From: Casuarina equisetifolia
Lineage: Eukaryota; Streptophyta; Magnoliopsida; Fagales; Casuarinaceae
Assembly (NCBI GenBank): GCA_028551475.1
Contig: CM052356.1
Span: 1,870,001 to 1,934,000 of the forward strand
Length of the DNA stretch: 64,000 nt
Reading direction: 5' to 3'
The translations under genes and the position numbers were made by a program. Positions 47,040 to 58,527 of this stretch are shown one piece after another (the first letter of the stretch is position 1; each line of letters opens with the position of its first letter). The notes under the pieces were generated by a model. The model was given only the letters and a program-made list of their open reading frames with translations. It ran no database searches and was not told the origin of the DNA.

Positions 47040-47700
47040 ATAACATGCCCCCTCACCTCAAGAATAAAATAGCACTTTCTAGTTGACCATGAAAAAAAGA
47101 CATTTTTGACATCAACTATTGAATTGTCTAATCTTGAAATAAGCTAAAGCAAAACTTGTTCTTATGCTTATGGGTTTGACAACCAAACTAAAGTTTTCTA
47201 TATCATCAATGCCAAGATAGTGATGGAAGCCTTTAGTTACAAAATGAGCTTTCTAATGCTTGAAAGATCCATTGGATTGAATGTTAACTTTATAGACTCA
47301 TTTGTAACTAGTGGGTACTTTACTAAATTTAGGAAGACCTAATTCTCACATTTTAATTTGACACATTGGCTACAAGTTGTTGCAATTCTAATAAGATAGA
47401 GCTGAAGAATTGGATTAACCTACTAAGTGTTGATAAGGGCATTGTTGTTAGTCCAACAGTTGTATTGGCAAATTAGGATTGATCATTTTGAAAGCTTGAG
47501 TGTTGGGCATCATGGGACATTTGTTGTGCACCATGATAAGCATAGAAAACAAGCAATTAGGCAACAAAATTTTGATTAGCCATGTGCATTTAGGCTTCAT
47601 AGGTGAGGAGAAGACCTTTCAAGCCCTTTCTACTTAAAGAAACACTAGCTATGTGCACCATAATAAAGATGGCTAGGCTTAAAAATGAGAACCAAGACCG
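47040..47700 (-). mobile_element. Degenerate copia RT fragment
   Basis: Minus strand about 47350-47090 gives a decayed RT stretch: KGFHHYLGIDDIENFSLVVK-like, PISIRTSFALAYF, then a DVKN.FFHG-like motif, the region around the LDV-NAFLHG box. 47350-47700 seems to continue the element but is unreadable. No LTRs recognised. Lies between two transporter-flank copies. Confidence 0.55.
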
Positions 47701-48175
47701 TCGAAAAGATAAGTTAAATAAATACTCATCGTACGTTATGAGTTTGCCAATAAAGAGCAACTAGCTAAATAAGCTATTCATCTTTTGCAGAAATTTAGTT
47801 ATTATCCAATGTCCTTTGACAATTGTATGAAGTTTTAAGCAAAAGGAAGAAGCCCTTGACTAGTGACTAACTCTAATAGTAAGACAACTTAACAATATGC
47901 TAGAAACGTAAAACAATTTTGTTGGTTGATGAATTTACACAGTATAAAAAAACTTATTTATACACCTAAAATCATAAGTATTAATATGGAATGAAAAATG
48001 AAAGTATTTTTCAAAATTGAATAGAGGATTTCATGGCTTCCAATCAAACCTGAGAAGAAAACCACTTTAAATGGTGAGTGATTCTTAAGCACCCATTTTC
48101 CTTTCTTGGTTAGAACAATATTTACCTTCCAAGTGTGAGTTTATAGGAACCTAATGATTGATAATATACAAAAGT
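47700..48175. other. AT-rich, no gene seen
   Basis: No motif or repeat partner recognised. Confidence 0.4.
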
Positions 48176-48640
48176 AATTATAACAATTCTAGCCATTGAG
48201 CCAAAAGGCTATGACTTGTTGGTATGGTGGGCTTAATTACTTTTATATACCATCAACAACTAAGCCCTCATAAGCCTAGTGTGTCAAAGCCCCCTATAAG
48301 CTTATAACAATTCAACCACACTTTTAATATGATGCCATCTAACAGCTATTCTTAGATATCTCTTCCTCATAGGTTTGATTACTACTTTTAAGTTTCTTCT
48401 TGGATTCCTCTCCCTCATAGGTTGGCAATTACTTCCAAGTTCCTTTTTGTGATTCAAGCTTCAAACATGAGGCTTAACTTTAATATCAATTATAATAAAC
48501 CCAACCCTTAAGCCAAAAGGTCATGACCTGTTTGCATGGTGGGCTCAATTACTCTTACATACCATAACCCACCAGGCCTCTATAAGCTTAGTATGTCCCA
48601 AGCCTTCATAAGCCTAAACAGTTATACGTTCTATGACAAT
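48176..48640. repeat. Direct repeat pair, possible small LTR element
   Basis: About 48190-48310 and 48495-48630 share agccaaaagg.atgac.tgtt, atggtgggct.aattact, ataccat and cataagcct in the same order and orientation. Spacing (~305 bp) and repeat size (~130 bp) resemble a decayed TRIM, but no primer site or target duplication is clear. Confidence 0.45.
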
Positions 48641-48649
48641 TTTGTCTTT

Positions 48650-49180
48650 TAATTAAGAGAGTAGAAAACGTGGTTTAGAAGCCTATTTGTCTTTGCTAGG
48701 GCAAAGAAAGGATCAAATAAGATTTATGCCAAGTTTTAGGAAACCCCAAGTCCAATTTTGTGTTTGACCTATTCATTTATGTAGAAGTGCATTATTTTGA
48801 GAGTTCTAAGTGTGTTTACTCATTTTCCATTTCAATATATAAGATGTGTGAAATGTAACTAAAATTTATGATTGCTACGCCTTGGGAAGACCAATTCCAA
48901 TAGCCTTCACATTAAAAATTGTATTATATTATATTATTTAGAATTAAAATAATATCTATTTTTTATTAAAAAAAGTTTGCAACAAAATTTATAACTTACA
49001 TTGGTTGTGACAGAATAGGATTTCCTTATATGAAGTATGAGTGATTATCTTGCAAAACTATTAGAGAAAAGAAGGTTGCCTACCTAGTCATTTTTAGCTT
49101 TCACTTGAAAATTAAATTTGACCAAAAAAATAGAAACATTTGACACAATGGAGCACCAAAAGGATTGAAAAGCTAAAGTT
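48650..49180. repeat. Transporter-flank repeat, copy 3
   Basis: 48655-48900 matches 34105-34345 and 46490-46740 (acgtggtttagaa, aaccccaagtcc, tttgacctattcattta, gattgctacgccttggg). 49075-49175 matches 34560-34660. Confidence 0.7.
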
Positions 49181-49404
49181 TGAGTATTTTAAGAGGCTAT
49201 AATGTTTCAAAGCTTTTCATACCAAGGCTCTAAGATGGTATCAAAGTTTGGGTTCTTCCTTAGCACACCTATACATTTGGATAACCTAGATTCAAGCAGA
49301 AAATGACAATACAATGTGGATATTCAAAACCACATTGCAATGAAGAATTGTGTTTTAGTGTCAATGTCTAGTTCTACATTGGTAAGTAGTTCATTAGGAA
49401 TTTA

Positions 49405-49920
49405 AGTTCAATTTTCTACCTTTTCACTCATGCACAAATATCCTTGTAGAAAGTGTTGTCCCATGTGTGGGATAAAAAGGCATACTAAGTCTCTTATGGG
49501 AAAAATAAAAACTTAAAGAGTAATTTATAAAAATATGAATTCTTTCACTTAATTTTTAAGGTTTAAAATTAGATATGGGTCATTTTCTATAAAATATAAC
49601 ACACATTTTTATTAAAGCTCTTAGTGGCAAGCAACAACATCACTTGTTGGATATTGGAAATTTAAGTTCAATCTTTCACTTTATTGACAAAGATTCATGT
49701 AAGAAATGTTGTCCTATGCTTGAGATGAAAAGGTGCATTGAGTCTCATATGGAAAAAATAATAGCTTAAATATTAATTTATAAAGAAATGTGTTCTTCTA
49801 TTTAATACTTTAGAGTTTAAAATTATATATAAGTCATTTTCTATAAAATTTAATACAAAACCTTTTACTAAAACTCTTAGTGGCAAGCAATATCATCACT
49901 TATTAGACAAGCTTGAAAGA
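49405..49920 (-). repeat. Dispersed AT-rich repeat, inverted copies
   Basis: Reverse complement of the family at 30600-31220; two consecutive units are visible through repeated tagtggcaagcaa, aaatttaagttcaat and ggtgcattgagtctcatatgg motifs. Confidence 0.55.
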
Positions 49921-50262
49921 TTTTATCTTCGTAAAGCTCTAACTTGAGGGATGAGTATTTGGTTGCCACCTAAGAGCCTACATAAATCTGTGGGCACATT
50001 TGCTTCTTGTAAATTTTTTTAAGTGTTTTCTTATTCTTATAGTGTGTAAAGTGTGTATGAGAGACTTTTTGTAGATCTTTGTGAGGTATTCTTCGCAAGT
50101 GTGAGCAAAACGTATAGCCTATGGGCTTCATCCATAGCTTCTGATCTCTTTGCACGTCTTTTAGATGCCTTCAGTAGTGTGTTCATTATTGGTGCAGATT
50201 CCAATAGTTATTTACTCAATCTACTTGAGAGCAATATCCTTGTGTAATCTTCATTGATAAAA

Positions 50263-50435
50263 CTAATCAACTACATTGCTGCTAAATAGCTTAAACTTGT
50301 GCGCAGCAAGAACTAGCTGCGTTATGGAAGAGAAAGCGCCCAAAAATCCAACGCCTGTGAAGACGATCATGATGGAGATGTTAATCCAATAGGTGAGGGA
50401 TGATTTTGGAGGCTTGTAAGTCATGTTGTAGAGTC
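50263..50435 (-). pseudogene. GABA transporter 1-like, last-exon relic
   Basis: Minus strand encodes [20 protein letters not shown], then [20 protein letters not shown] and [11 protein letters not shown] with an intact stop (50265-50263), paralogous to the end of exon 7 of the gene at 35518. At about 50435 it breaks abruptly into DNA resembling the upstream flank (39400 region). Exons 1-6 and most of exon 7 are therefore deleted, joining 3' end to 5' flank. No damage inside the retained piece. Confidence 0.85.
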
Positions 50436-50449
50436 TCCGAGAAACAGAG

Positions 50450-51200
50450 CAAGCTTAGTGCGCTCTGTTTTGGTCTATCTTCAAGCTCCCTAAAGGTATA
50501 CATTTACGGCCATTCGATCGATGTACGCTGACGATAAAATCTAAGGCACTTCGGAAGTAAACCAAATTGGAGAAAGATCAACAGCTCTCTTTTTGGAATT
50601 TGTCGGAGTCTTGTACGTCACTCACACGAAAACAGATAATGAAACAGACGATGATTCTGCCGTACAATTGTTTTCCCAATCGACTCAATGTAAAAGAAGG
50701 AAATAACAGTACAATAAATTGGTTAACTAATAATAAAGAATAAATACTGAATTTTAACATTTTTTAACATGAAAATGCTTCATTTAGACCTTAAAGTTTA
50801 ATATAATATTAAAAGATTTATTTTCGTATATAAAATTAATAAATAAAAAATGATATAAAAAGGGGTGCAATCAAGCAGTAAGGCACGTAATTTGTCAGGA
50901 TGCACCATTAAAAGCGCAAGCAGATTCGTCTTCTATTGTTTTGATTGAAAGATTGGAAACCTGGTTGGCGCGATACTTGGGCCGCCTTAAATGGCTCTAG
51001 AGGTGTCTGTCAGTGATATGTTGTCTTGTAATCCGTTGCTTACGGGGAAGTTTGAGATGATAAGGATTTGCTTCTTAGTTTTTCTTGATATTGGCTTACA
51101 TCATGATCAAGTGATAGTTTCAGGCCAAAAGTTATAAAACTTAGCAGAGACGTAACTTTACTTTTCTAACTTGATCATTTGATTCGAGTACATCCCTTTA
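50450..51200. repeat. Duplicated transporter 5' flank
   Basis: ttggtctatcttcaa near 50470 and the block 50880-51195 match 39420 and 39485-39790. Upstream flank of the deleted transporter copy. Confidence 0.7.
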
Positions 51201-51204
51201 CAAC

Positions 51205-52790
51205 ATGCCGTAGATTATGTTATGAACTTGGTTGGCCGTTAACCATAATCGCCATAAACTCGAGAAAATAAAGAAATAAAAACATAAAGAATATTGTTTG
51301 GGTAATTTCTTCTTCATTTTTCGTTGACAGTTGTAGGCTTTTAATAAAGTAAACAAAATGCAGAAAGAAAATATAATCAAAACAAAAACACAAAAAGAGA
51401 AATAACAATAAGGGAAAGATGACTATAACACTAAATGATCCTATCTTGTTATTTATAACTGGTGAGATATTCCTATACTTACACGTTAATCATCAATTTA
51501 TTAAGAATTTTCACCAATTCTCACACCTACAAATCTTTTTACATAATGATGAGATTACAAATATTTTAAAAATAAATGAGATCTTCATTAATTCAGCATC
51601 TTGAAAGAAATTCAAATCTATATTGAATACACCTTATTACACCCTTTAGTAACTCTAGTAGGATAAAGCCTAGTATTAAGTGATAGATTTATATAAGGCG
51701 TTGCATCAAGAGTAGTTAGTTCAAATTCCAATACTGCAAGTCAGTGGTTAGTCATAGCTATTCATCAATACTAATCAAATTAAAAAATATTATTGGCCCC
51801 CATAACATACTATGCCAATGAAAGATTGTTGCCATCAAAATCCTAGAATCAGATGAGTCCTACTATTTTTTATAAGAAAATCCATTTGGAAAACAAGAAC
51901 AAGCAAGTTGAAATTATGGATACAACTTGGTAACCGGAAAAAAAAAAATTATGTTTGATCTTCAAATTGATCATATTATTTTCAGTGGGTTTAAGAGTAA
52001 ATTATTGAGAAAATCATAAATCACAAAAAAATCTCTGTTTTTTTTTCCTTTGTCTCTTTTTCTCCAAAATTGCTTATTAGTCGTTACGGTGTTTCTCAAC
52101 AGCTTGCAACCGATATATTATTATATCTCAAATGATAATTGATGCTTTCAATTACTTATTAATTTTGACAGAAATTATCAATTATAACTTCCATAAGTGT
52201 GGGGGCCGAGGATAAATCACATGGGATTCTTGTCAGTTGAAGAACAGCTAGGTCCAAGGCACATGGGATGGCTCTCGTCCAAGAAGAACATGCTTTTTGA
52301 GTTTGAAGGTCAGTTCCTTACCTGTTTTAAGAAGGCATGCTTCAGTTGTTGAAGGGTGAGGGAAAAAAATTAAAAAGACAAACTTTCATGGCAGAGATGC
52401 ATATAGAAAATACCGTTTACGCTTGTATCAATCTAGCAAGTCTATTGTCACAAAGTGATGGAAAAGAGCAGATAAAGTAGGTAACTTTAATTGTATTGAA
52501 TATGCAGTGAATGATAATGTACATAGTTACTATTATTTAGACATGAATAAATTTATAATTTTATATATAGCAATTAGTTACAAAAAAATAGATATTTAAA
52601 TATGTATAGCAATATTATATATAATTCTAGGAAAGTAAGTAAAATATTGCATCCATTTGGAACTATTTGACTTGTACGATCATCAATAATAAAGGGTTAA
52701 TTCAATTAGTATGTTATTTATTGATGAAGAATCTCCCTTATCAATAAAATATAATTTTACTGATATTTAAATATATATCTGTGTTTATGG
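51205..52790. other. AT-rich intergenic, no gene seen
   Basis: Small AT-rich frames only; no motif or repeat recognised. Confidence 0.45.
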
Positions 52791-52794
52791 TCAG

Positions 52795-53345
52795 GAGGAA
52801 TTAGCAAACATAACTTTATTGGTTGGCTTATATGTAAGGACAAGCTTCTTACAAGATTTCTCGATGGCTCCCCTCAATTGATTTATATCATAATTTTTCT
52901 GTGGCTCTCAATATAAAAATAGGTTATACTTGTTTTTGCAATGTACTTGAACTAGTCAGATTTGGAGAAGTATTCTATCATAACAATGCCTTTATAAGAA
53001 TATGATAATTAGAATTTTAAACTGCAATGGATGATTAAAGCAATTAAGGAAAAGAATTTGATTGCAAAAGCTTTTTAAATTTTCTTTCTTAGCATATCTT
53101 TATTGTATATGGTTTGAACATAATTAAAGATATTTTCAAAACAAGATTGTTGATATACTAATTTCATTAGTTAAAATTAGGAAAGTAATTCATAGAAGAG
53201 CATCTCTATTTAGGAATATTAAACTCTCTTAGGCAAATGTTTTATTGTGTTATAGTTGGAGAATTCTAAATTCTATTTTCTCTTAAATGAATTATAATGC
53301 TGAAGTATGCCCCTAAGCTTTTATATTTTCTTATTTTTCAATGAA
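52795..53345 (+). repeat. Direct repeat with 57290-57885
   Basis: Shared order: acataa.tttattgg, tatatcat.att, gattaaagcaa, tttagc, tgtatatgg..taaacataat, aaaga.attttca, and agcat-rich parts, in the same orientation. Diverged, non-coding, nature unknown. Confidence 0.45.
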
Positions 53346-53488
53346 TAAACTCACATATTCATAAAAAAAATAGAAAAATAATTTATTTATTTAAACTTTA
53401 TCAAAAAGAACTATACATTGAATGCGAAATTTTTATCCTACACACAACATACAAGTAAGATAATATCAAAAAGATGTGGCATCCATAC

Positions 53489-53587
53489 TTCAAGACATTG
53501 CCCTACTAGTAGAATCGTTCCTATTCCAATTCCTGTGTTGATAGCCCGCTTGAATTGATATTACAAATTAAGACATCCATCCAAACC
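53489..53587 (-). pseudogene. GABA transporter 1-like, exon 3 relic
   Basis: 99 nt, matching the 98-nt exon 3 of the intact gene with its acceptor (atag) and donor (gaa/gtatgg) retained. One extra G in the tcaagcgggc stretch shifts the frame. No neighbouring exons of this copy were found on either side, so it is an isolated remnant of a third transporter copy. Confidence 0.8.
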
Positions 53588-54016
53588 CTATAAGAAAAAC
53601 AAAGTATTGATTCCTTTTCATTCATATGCAAAAAACATATGTTACACAACTTAATATTAGACATTATTTATAATAATTTATATTTAACTTAAAATCTTAA
53701 AATTTTAAATAAAAAATATATCTTTATAAAAAAAATTAAAACTTATTATTATTATTGATGTATGGCTTAACACTCTTTTTTGTTAAAAGACAAGACATGA
53801 ATTCTTAATTAACACTTGAGTAACAAAAAATAACAACTCTTATTTAATTATTTAATCCTTGGAAAACTCTCTTTCTCACCATTAATAAGATCATGTCAAC
53901 GTCATTAATATCACTTCCTGGAAGTACAAAACAATGGCGAGTTTCTTACAATTATATGGCTCATAGGTTTAAATGCTGTCCAATAAAATCCAAAAGCAGA
54001 AACCTTTTTGATCCGA

Positions 54017-54313
54017 ACAGTGTGGCCGATTTATGCAGGAAAACAAGTCAATGCTTTTCAGATGGTGCGAGATCTGGGGTTGGCAGTGGAACTGAAATTG
54101 GATTGCAGTCCAGGTGGGGAGCTTGTGAAGGCTGAGGAGGTTGAGAAAGCGGTGAAATCCGTGGTGGATTGTGGTAGTGCAGTGAGGAGGAGGGCGAAAC
54201 ACATCAGTGGGAAGAGCAGGAAGGCTGTAATGGACGAAGGATCTTCGTTTGCTTCAATTGGACGGTTGGCTGAGGCCATGTCAAGAAACAGTGTTGTACC
54301 AACGACGAACTAA
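54017..54313 (+). pseudogene. UDP-glycosyltransferase C-terminal fragment (UGT71-like)
   Basis: Starts inside the PSPG box at VWPIYAGKQVNAF, then MVRDLGLAVELKLD, VKAEEVEKAVKSVVDCG, KSRKAVMDEGSSFASIGRL and a natural stop at 54313. This is the last ~95 residues of a family 1 plant glucosyltransferase resembling the UGT71 group. The rest of the protein (N-terminal domain and most of the donor site, including the HCGWNS motif) is absent; upstream DNA is unrelated. The expected box-final Gln context is altered to AGKQ. On the opposite strand to the BURP pseudogene that follows. Confidence 0.8.
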
Positions 54314-54538
54314 AGTTGATGCACCCTCGTAAGTTCAAAGAGTGTAAGTTCTATAATGTTTTTAGTAGGATGTATTTATAAGCGACTCAATTATTTATCA
54401 TACACAACTCCAGCGTACTTAAAACATAAAGCAAATACAGAACCATAGAACTAAACATACGAGTTTCCAGAAGTTGAAATTCAAACTATGCCAAGGGAAG
54501 CGGCGGAACTAACGGGTTCGGGTCCTTCCTGGAGACGT

Positions 54539-55335
54539 CTACTTTGGTGTCCAGACAATGTGATCCTCGAGAAGGAAATGGCAGACGGGGACAGTTCCAG
54601 GCTTAACTTTGATCATTCGAAAGGCGAGATGCTTTTCCTCCCATGCTGATGTATCGGTATGGCAGACTGCAACTGCTTTAGCTTTAGTGCCATCAGCACC
54701 CTCCAGTGGCACCATATAAGCCTTGCCTGTGTTGAATGGCAGTAAAAGACGGCATATGGGTAGTTCTATTTGTGGCACACAACAGCTTTGTTGCCCGCCA
54801 TCTTCTTCATTCCTGGTAGAACAGTATACTTCTGCAGCTGGGTTTCTCTTCCCACCTCGGTTGATGTTGCCCGAACCTCTTTTCTAAGTTTGGAAGTGCT
54901 GAAGTCCACCATTGATTCCAAAGATGTCGCACAATATTTTTCCTCTCCTCTAATGGCCGGTGTTTCACAATCTTTAATTGTTTCCTTTATCAATTCAGCC
55001 TCCCGTGATTCGGGTTTCGTAGAAAATCGGTTCAAAATTTCTCCTAGCTTGTTAGATGAAAAGGGTGCTGTCTTTGCAAGTTGGCGAGGCAAAAGAGTTG
55101 CTGTAATTAAGTTTTTAATGAAGTGCAGGTTCATTGTTGCGCCAGGATGCATGTCTTTCTCCAGGAAGAAAAAAGCTACTTTGGGGTTATCATCGCGTTG
55201 ATTCCCTAGTCCTCCTTGATAGTTAAGCTCATCTCGAAATCCAAAGGATTCCTTGTTGCCGCCTTTTCCAACATCTGTGGAAGTGCTTTTGTCAACCCTT
55301 AGCTCTGCAGCGTTAATAACATCTATTAGAACCAC
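54539..55335 (-). pseudogene. BURP-domain (RD22-like) protein pseudogene
   Basis: Minus strand. A Gly/Lys-rich spacer (STSTDVGKGGNKESFGF) precedes the BURP domain: VAFFFLEKDMHPGATMNLHF, LPRQLAKTAPFSSNKLGEIL, GEEKYCATSLESMVDF. The four Cys-His pairs of the domain are visible: VVCHK, FYCH, AVCHTDTSAW, PVCHFLLEDH, ending VWTPK with a stop at 54541-54539. RD22-like proteins are secreted, stress- or cell-wall-associated plant proteins. Damage: TAG right after VVCHK (about 54768), and a one-base loss before KAYMVPLEGADG that shifts the frame. The signal-peptide exon is not found; 5' of about 55335 the sequence becomes unrelated and a TRIM array starts at 55579. Pseudogene. Confidence 0.88.
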
Positions 55336-55803
55336 TGTTTTTTTTTTTGGTTCAATTCTAAGCAGATGAGGCAGTATTGGGGGACTTAAAAAATGGTTGT
55401 TCGGAAAATGCAGTGCAATGAGGAAGCATATTATTTCTCAGGAAACCATGTAAAGGAGGTCTAGCTCGGCTTTCGTATGCCAACCTGGGTGTAGAAGATC
55501 GCGGACAGCTTTAGGCATTGGAGTATTTGGTAGCACAGTTTTCTAGCATTCTTCAGGCTGCAAAGCTGCATGGCTTGTTGTTAAAATATTTAGTCCCACA
55601 TTGGATAAGGCAACAAGAGAGTCTAGCCTTATAAGCTTTCTCAAACAACCCATTATTACACAATTCTATGTTTTAGATAAGCCATTCAGTTTCTAATATG
55701 GTATCAGAGCCAAGGATGGGCCTCCGCTTCATAAACCCCCACGCCCCAAAGTTGGGCTTCAGTCCACTTGCAATGCTTATGTCAGCATGCAAGTGAGGGG
55801 GAG

Positions 55804-55922
55804 TGTTGAAGGTAGGTATTGTCCCATATTGGAAGTGAGAGGATGGGCCTGTAGTCTTATAAGTGATGAGAATTCTCTACCTAATGCCTTAAGGTTTTGA
55901 GATAGACCCCCACACTCTAATA
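55804..55922 (+). repeat. Second-family TRIM LTR
   Basis: 119 bp, TGTTGAAGG...CTCTAATA, with its own purine tract before and primer site after it. Shares layout (cccatattgg, cttataag, ctaata end) but little sequence with the 128-bp family. Confidence 0.75.
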
Positions 55923-55943
55923 TCGTATCAGAGTCGGCCCAAG

Positions 55944-56295
55944 TGTTAGAGTATTAAAATATCAAGTCCCACATTAAGTAAGGCGACAGGAGAGTCTGGC
56001 CTTATAAGCTCCCACTAGCAATCCATTATTGCACAGTTCTGTGTTTTAGTTAGACCCTTCAGTTTCTAATATGGTATTAGAGCCGACCTTGTGTCCTGCC
56101 TACCTTAGTGTGGTCCCTCTAAATTGGTCTCACCTCTCACCGCACCCAACATGAGACTGCGAGGGAGTGTTAGAGTGTTAAAATATCCAATCCCATATTG
56201 GGTAAGGCAATATAAAAGCCTAGCCTTATAAGCTTCCGCTAGCAACCTACTATTGCACAATTCTGTGTTTTAAATGGGCCCTTCAATTTCTAATA
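55944..56295 (+). repeat. TRIM unit, family 1, within array
   Basis: Same length (352 bp: 128 + 96 + 128) and structure as the element at 4305-4656. Its immediate flanks (ccaag / cttgt) do not match. Confidence 0.85.
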
Positions 56296-56304
56296 CTTGT
56301 CACC

Positions 56305-57285
56305 AGAACAAGCTACAAAATAAAGTCTCTTCAGCTTTCATACAAATAGTGAATCAAAAGATGCATATAGATGACAAAGATCTAAATTCTCTAAGACACA
56401 AGCATGGAAAGCAAAGAACCAGGTGGAAGAAAGATTTTAAAACTTACTGCCAAAAAAGCCAAAAGAGGAAGAAGAGGATTTCCATTAACCTGTGGGGTAC
56501 AACAGTGGATAATGCAGGAAGAAAAAGAAAAGAACGATGAGGTTGTTTGGGTACAAGAGAAGGCAGGTCACATATTTATAAAGGAACTATCTTCATGGAC
56601 TATTTTAATTACTTCAAAGCCCCCTTGGGTCGCATATAATTTCCAACAACAATAGGATCTAGCGTGCACACACTTATGTGCAGAATAATTTTATGTGGTT
56701 CAACTTCCATAGCTTGCCGACATTTATAGGATTAATCTTTATTAATCCTAACATGGGTATTAGCTAGGGCTCATTCCTAGCTTTAATACTATTTAAGGGT
56801 ATAAGAGCCCATCCTAAATGCCTTAAGACATTTGGTGGAGAATAATTATTACTTATAACCCCCAAAACTTATCATCATGTTATTGATGTGGGATACACAT
56901 TTGTGACATTAACCCAAAATTTTATTATTACAATATTTTGAATAAAGGAATCTTTTGTGGATGAGTAGTACAAATACTCAACAATCTCACAAAGTAGCTT
57001 AACAAATAATTTATTTACTAAAGAAGAAAGAGAGATCAAGGCTACCGAATCTCAAATTTTGGATAAAGTATTTTTAAGAAGTATTCCTTAGAACCCTATT
57101 AACCTCTTAGACTCTTCATTATAAAGTAATACAACTTGATATAAAAGGTTCTATTACACAAAAATAGAGACTTCTTCAAACGAAAGCCCATACTTACCTT
57201 GGTTTTCTCTAAGTCTACCTATTGATGTAAAGAAATTTACAAGAACTTTTGACTAGTTGGTGAAGAGGTGAGTTGATATGATATA
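56305..57285. other. Intergenic, no gene supported
   Basis: A Lys-rich frame at 56274-56655 is of low complexity. 56690-56840 (gtggttcaacttcc, taggattaatctttattaatcctaac, gtataagagcccatcc) looks like LTR-derived DNA without a partner. Confidence 0.4.
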
Positions 57286-57289
57286 ATTT

Positions 57290-57885
57290 AGATTAGTAAC
57301 ATCAACAAACATAATTTTATTGGATGACTAATTTGTTAAAGTCATCTTTTACAAGAGAAATTATACAATAGCTCTCTTTGGTTAACATATATCATGATTT
57401 CAGTCAATTCCATGTAAAAAAATAAGAGTCACCTCTTTTTTTAATATTCATAAACAAAAATGATTTAAAAAATTATTCTTGCTCAAAATAGAATCCAATG
57501 TCATAAGAGGAATAGAATGAAAAATTGTAATAGATTATCAAAGCAACTAATAGAAAGGATTTAGTAACTAAAATTGTAAAAATATTATTTTTTAGCTTGC
57601 ATTTACCGTATATGGCCTAAACATAATATAAGACATTTTCAGAGCAAAATAACTAACATCCACATTTTGTTGGCAAAAGTAAAGAAAATTATATATGGAA
57701 AAGCTTATTTGTTCCGAGATATAAAAGTCTTCTAAGAAAATATCATATTGCATAAGATTTAAAGGTTTTAAACCTCTATCTTTTCATAAATTTTATACTT
57801 TTGTAATGATGGGATATGCTACTTTGCTTCTCACAAAATTCTATAAATGAAAAGTTTCATTTCCACAAAAAAAAATTATAAAATC
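57290..57885 (+). repeat. Direct repeat with 52795-53345
   Basis: Diverged second copy; see the partner entry. Together they enclose the UGT and BURP relics and the TRIM array, suggesting a duplicated intergenic unit. Confidence 0.45.
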
Positions 57886-58086
57886 TTTTCAACGTTAATT
57901 TTGCACTACTCTTCAAAGAATGCAACCCTTGACCTTTAGTTTTTCTTTTTAACTTTTAGTTATACACCGAAATACTCAACTTAATGGCTTTCAACTTGGG
58001 ACTTCTTCTTAGAGAATTTGAGGAGTTTCCAATCTACCTCAACAAAAATTCACATACACCTTAACTTCTTCAGGAAATTTCATGTG

Positions 58087-58130
58087 CTTCTTCTTCTTCT
58101 TCTTCCTTTTGTTTTTTTTTTTTTTTTTGG
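58087..58130. repeat. CTT repeat and poly-T run
   Basis: About six CTT units followed by a T run of ~18. Confidence 0.8.
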
Positions 58131-58527
58131 TCTTCTTATGTTTGAATAAAATTTCCATTAATCCCTTTGCTGCCTTATCTTCATGTTTCTTTTTAATAAC
58201 TTGACCATTTAAGAAGCTAACATTTGCCCATTTTTTTGGCTTGCCTTAAAGTGTTACTTGGTCTTATTCATATGTTAAATCTTAGCAATGAGGAGTTAAT
58301 AAGGTTTGTGATGCATGCATGAGATTAATCTCAGCCCCATTTCATGGCTGCACGATATGCAATTTCTTTCTACACAACGGATGTCATTGTGTGTTCATCT
58401 ACCAAGAAAAAAGAAACACATTCTACACAACATAACTCATACTCGCCATACAATTTCTTGATGATCTTCCAGAGTTCCGATGTAATGCGTGTAGCCGTTT
58501 TAGCCAAGGCTTTTTACACCTTCTACA

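Larger units (their letters stand above)
55574..56300 (+). mobile_element. Composite chimeric TRIM array with four LTRs
   Basis: Order: LTR-a 55579-55698 (family 1), primer site tggtatcagagcc, 105-bp internal region ending in gtgagggggag, LTR of a second family 55804-55922, a 21-bp primer-site stub (tcgtatcagagtc), LTR-b 55944-56071 (family 1), primer site tggtattagagcc, 96-bp internal region, purine tract, LTR-c 56168-56295 (family 1). The direct repeat cttgt flanks the whole 717-bp array (55574-55578, 56296-56300), while no duplication flanks the 352-bp right-hand unit alone. So the array seems to have inserted as one cDNA. No coding capacity. Confidence 0.85.
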
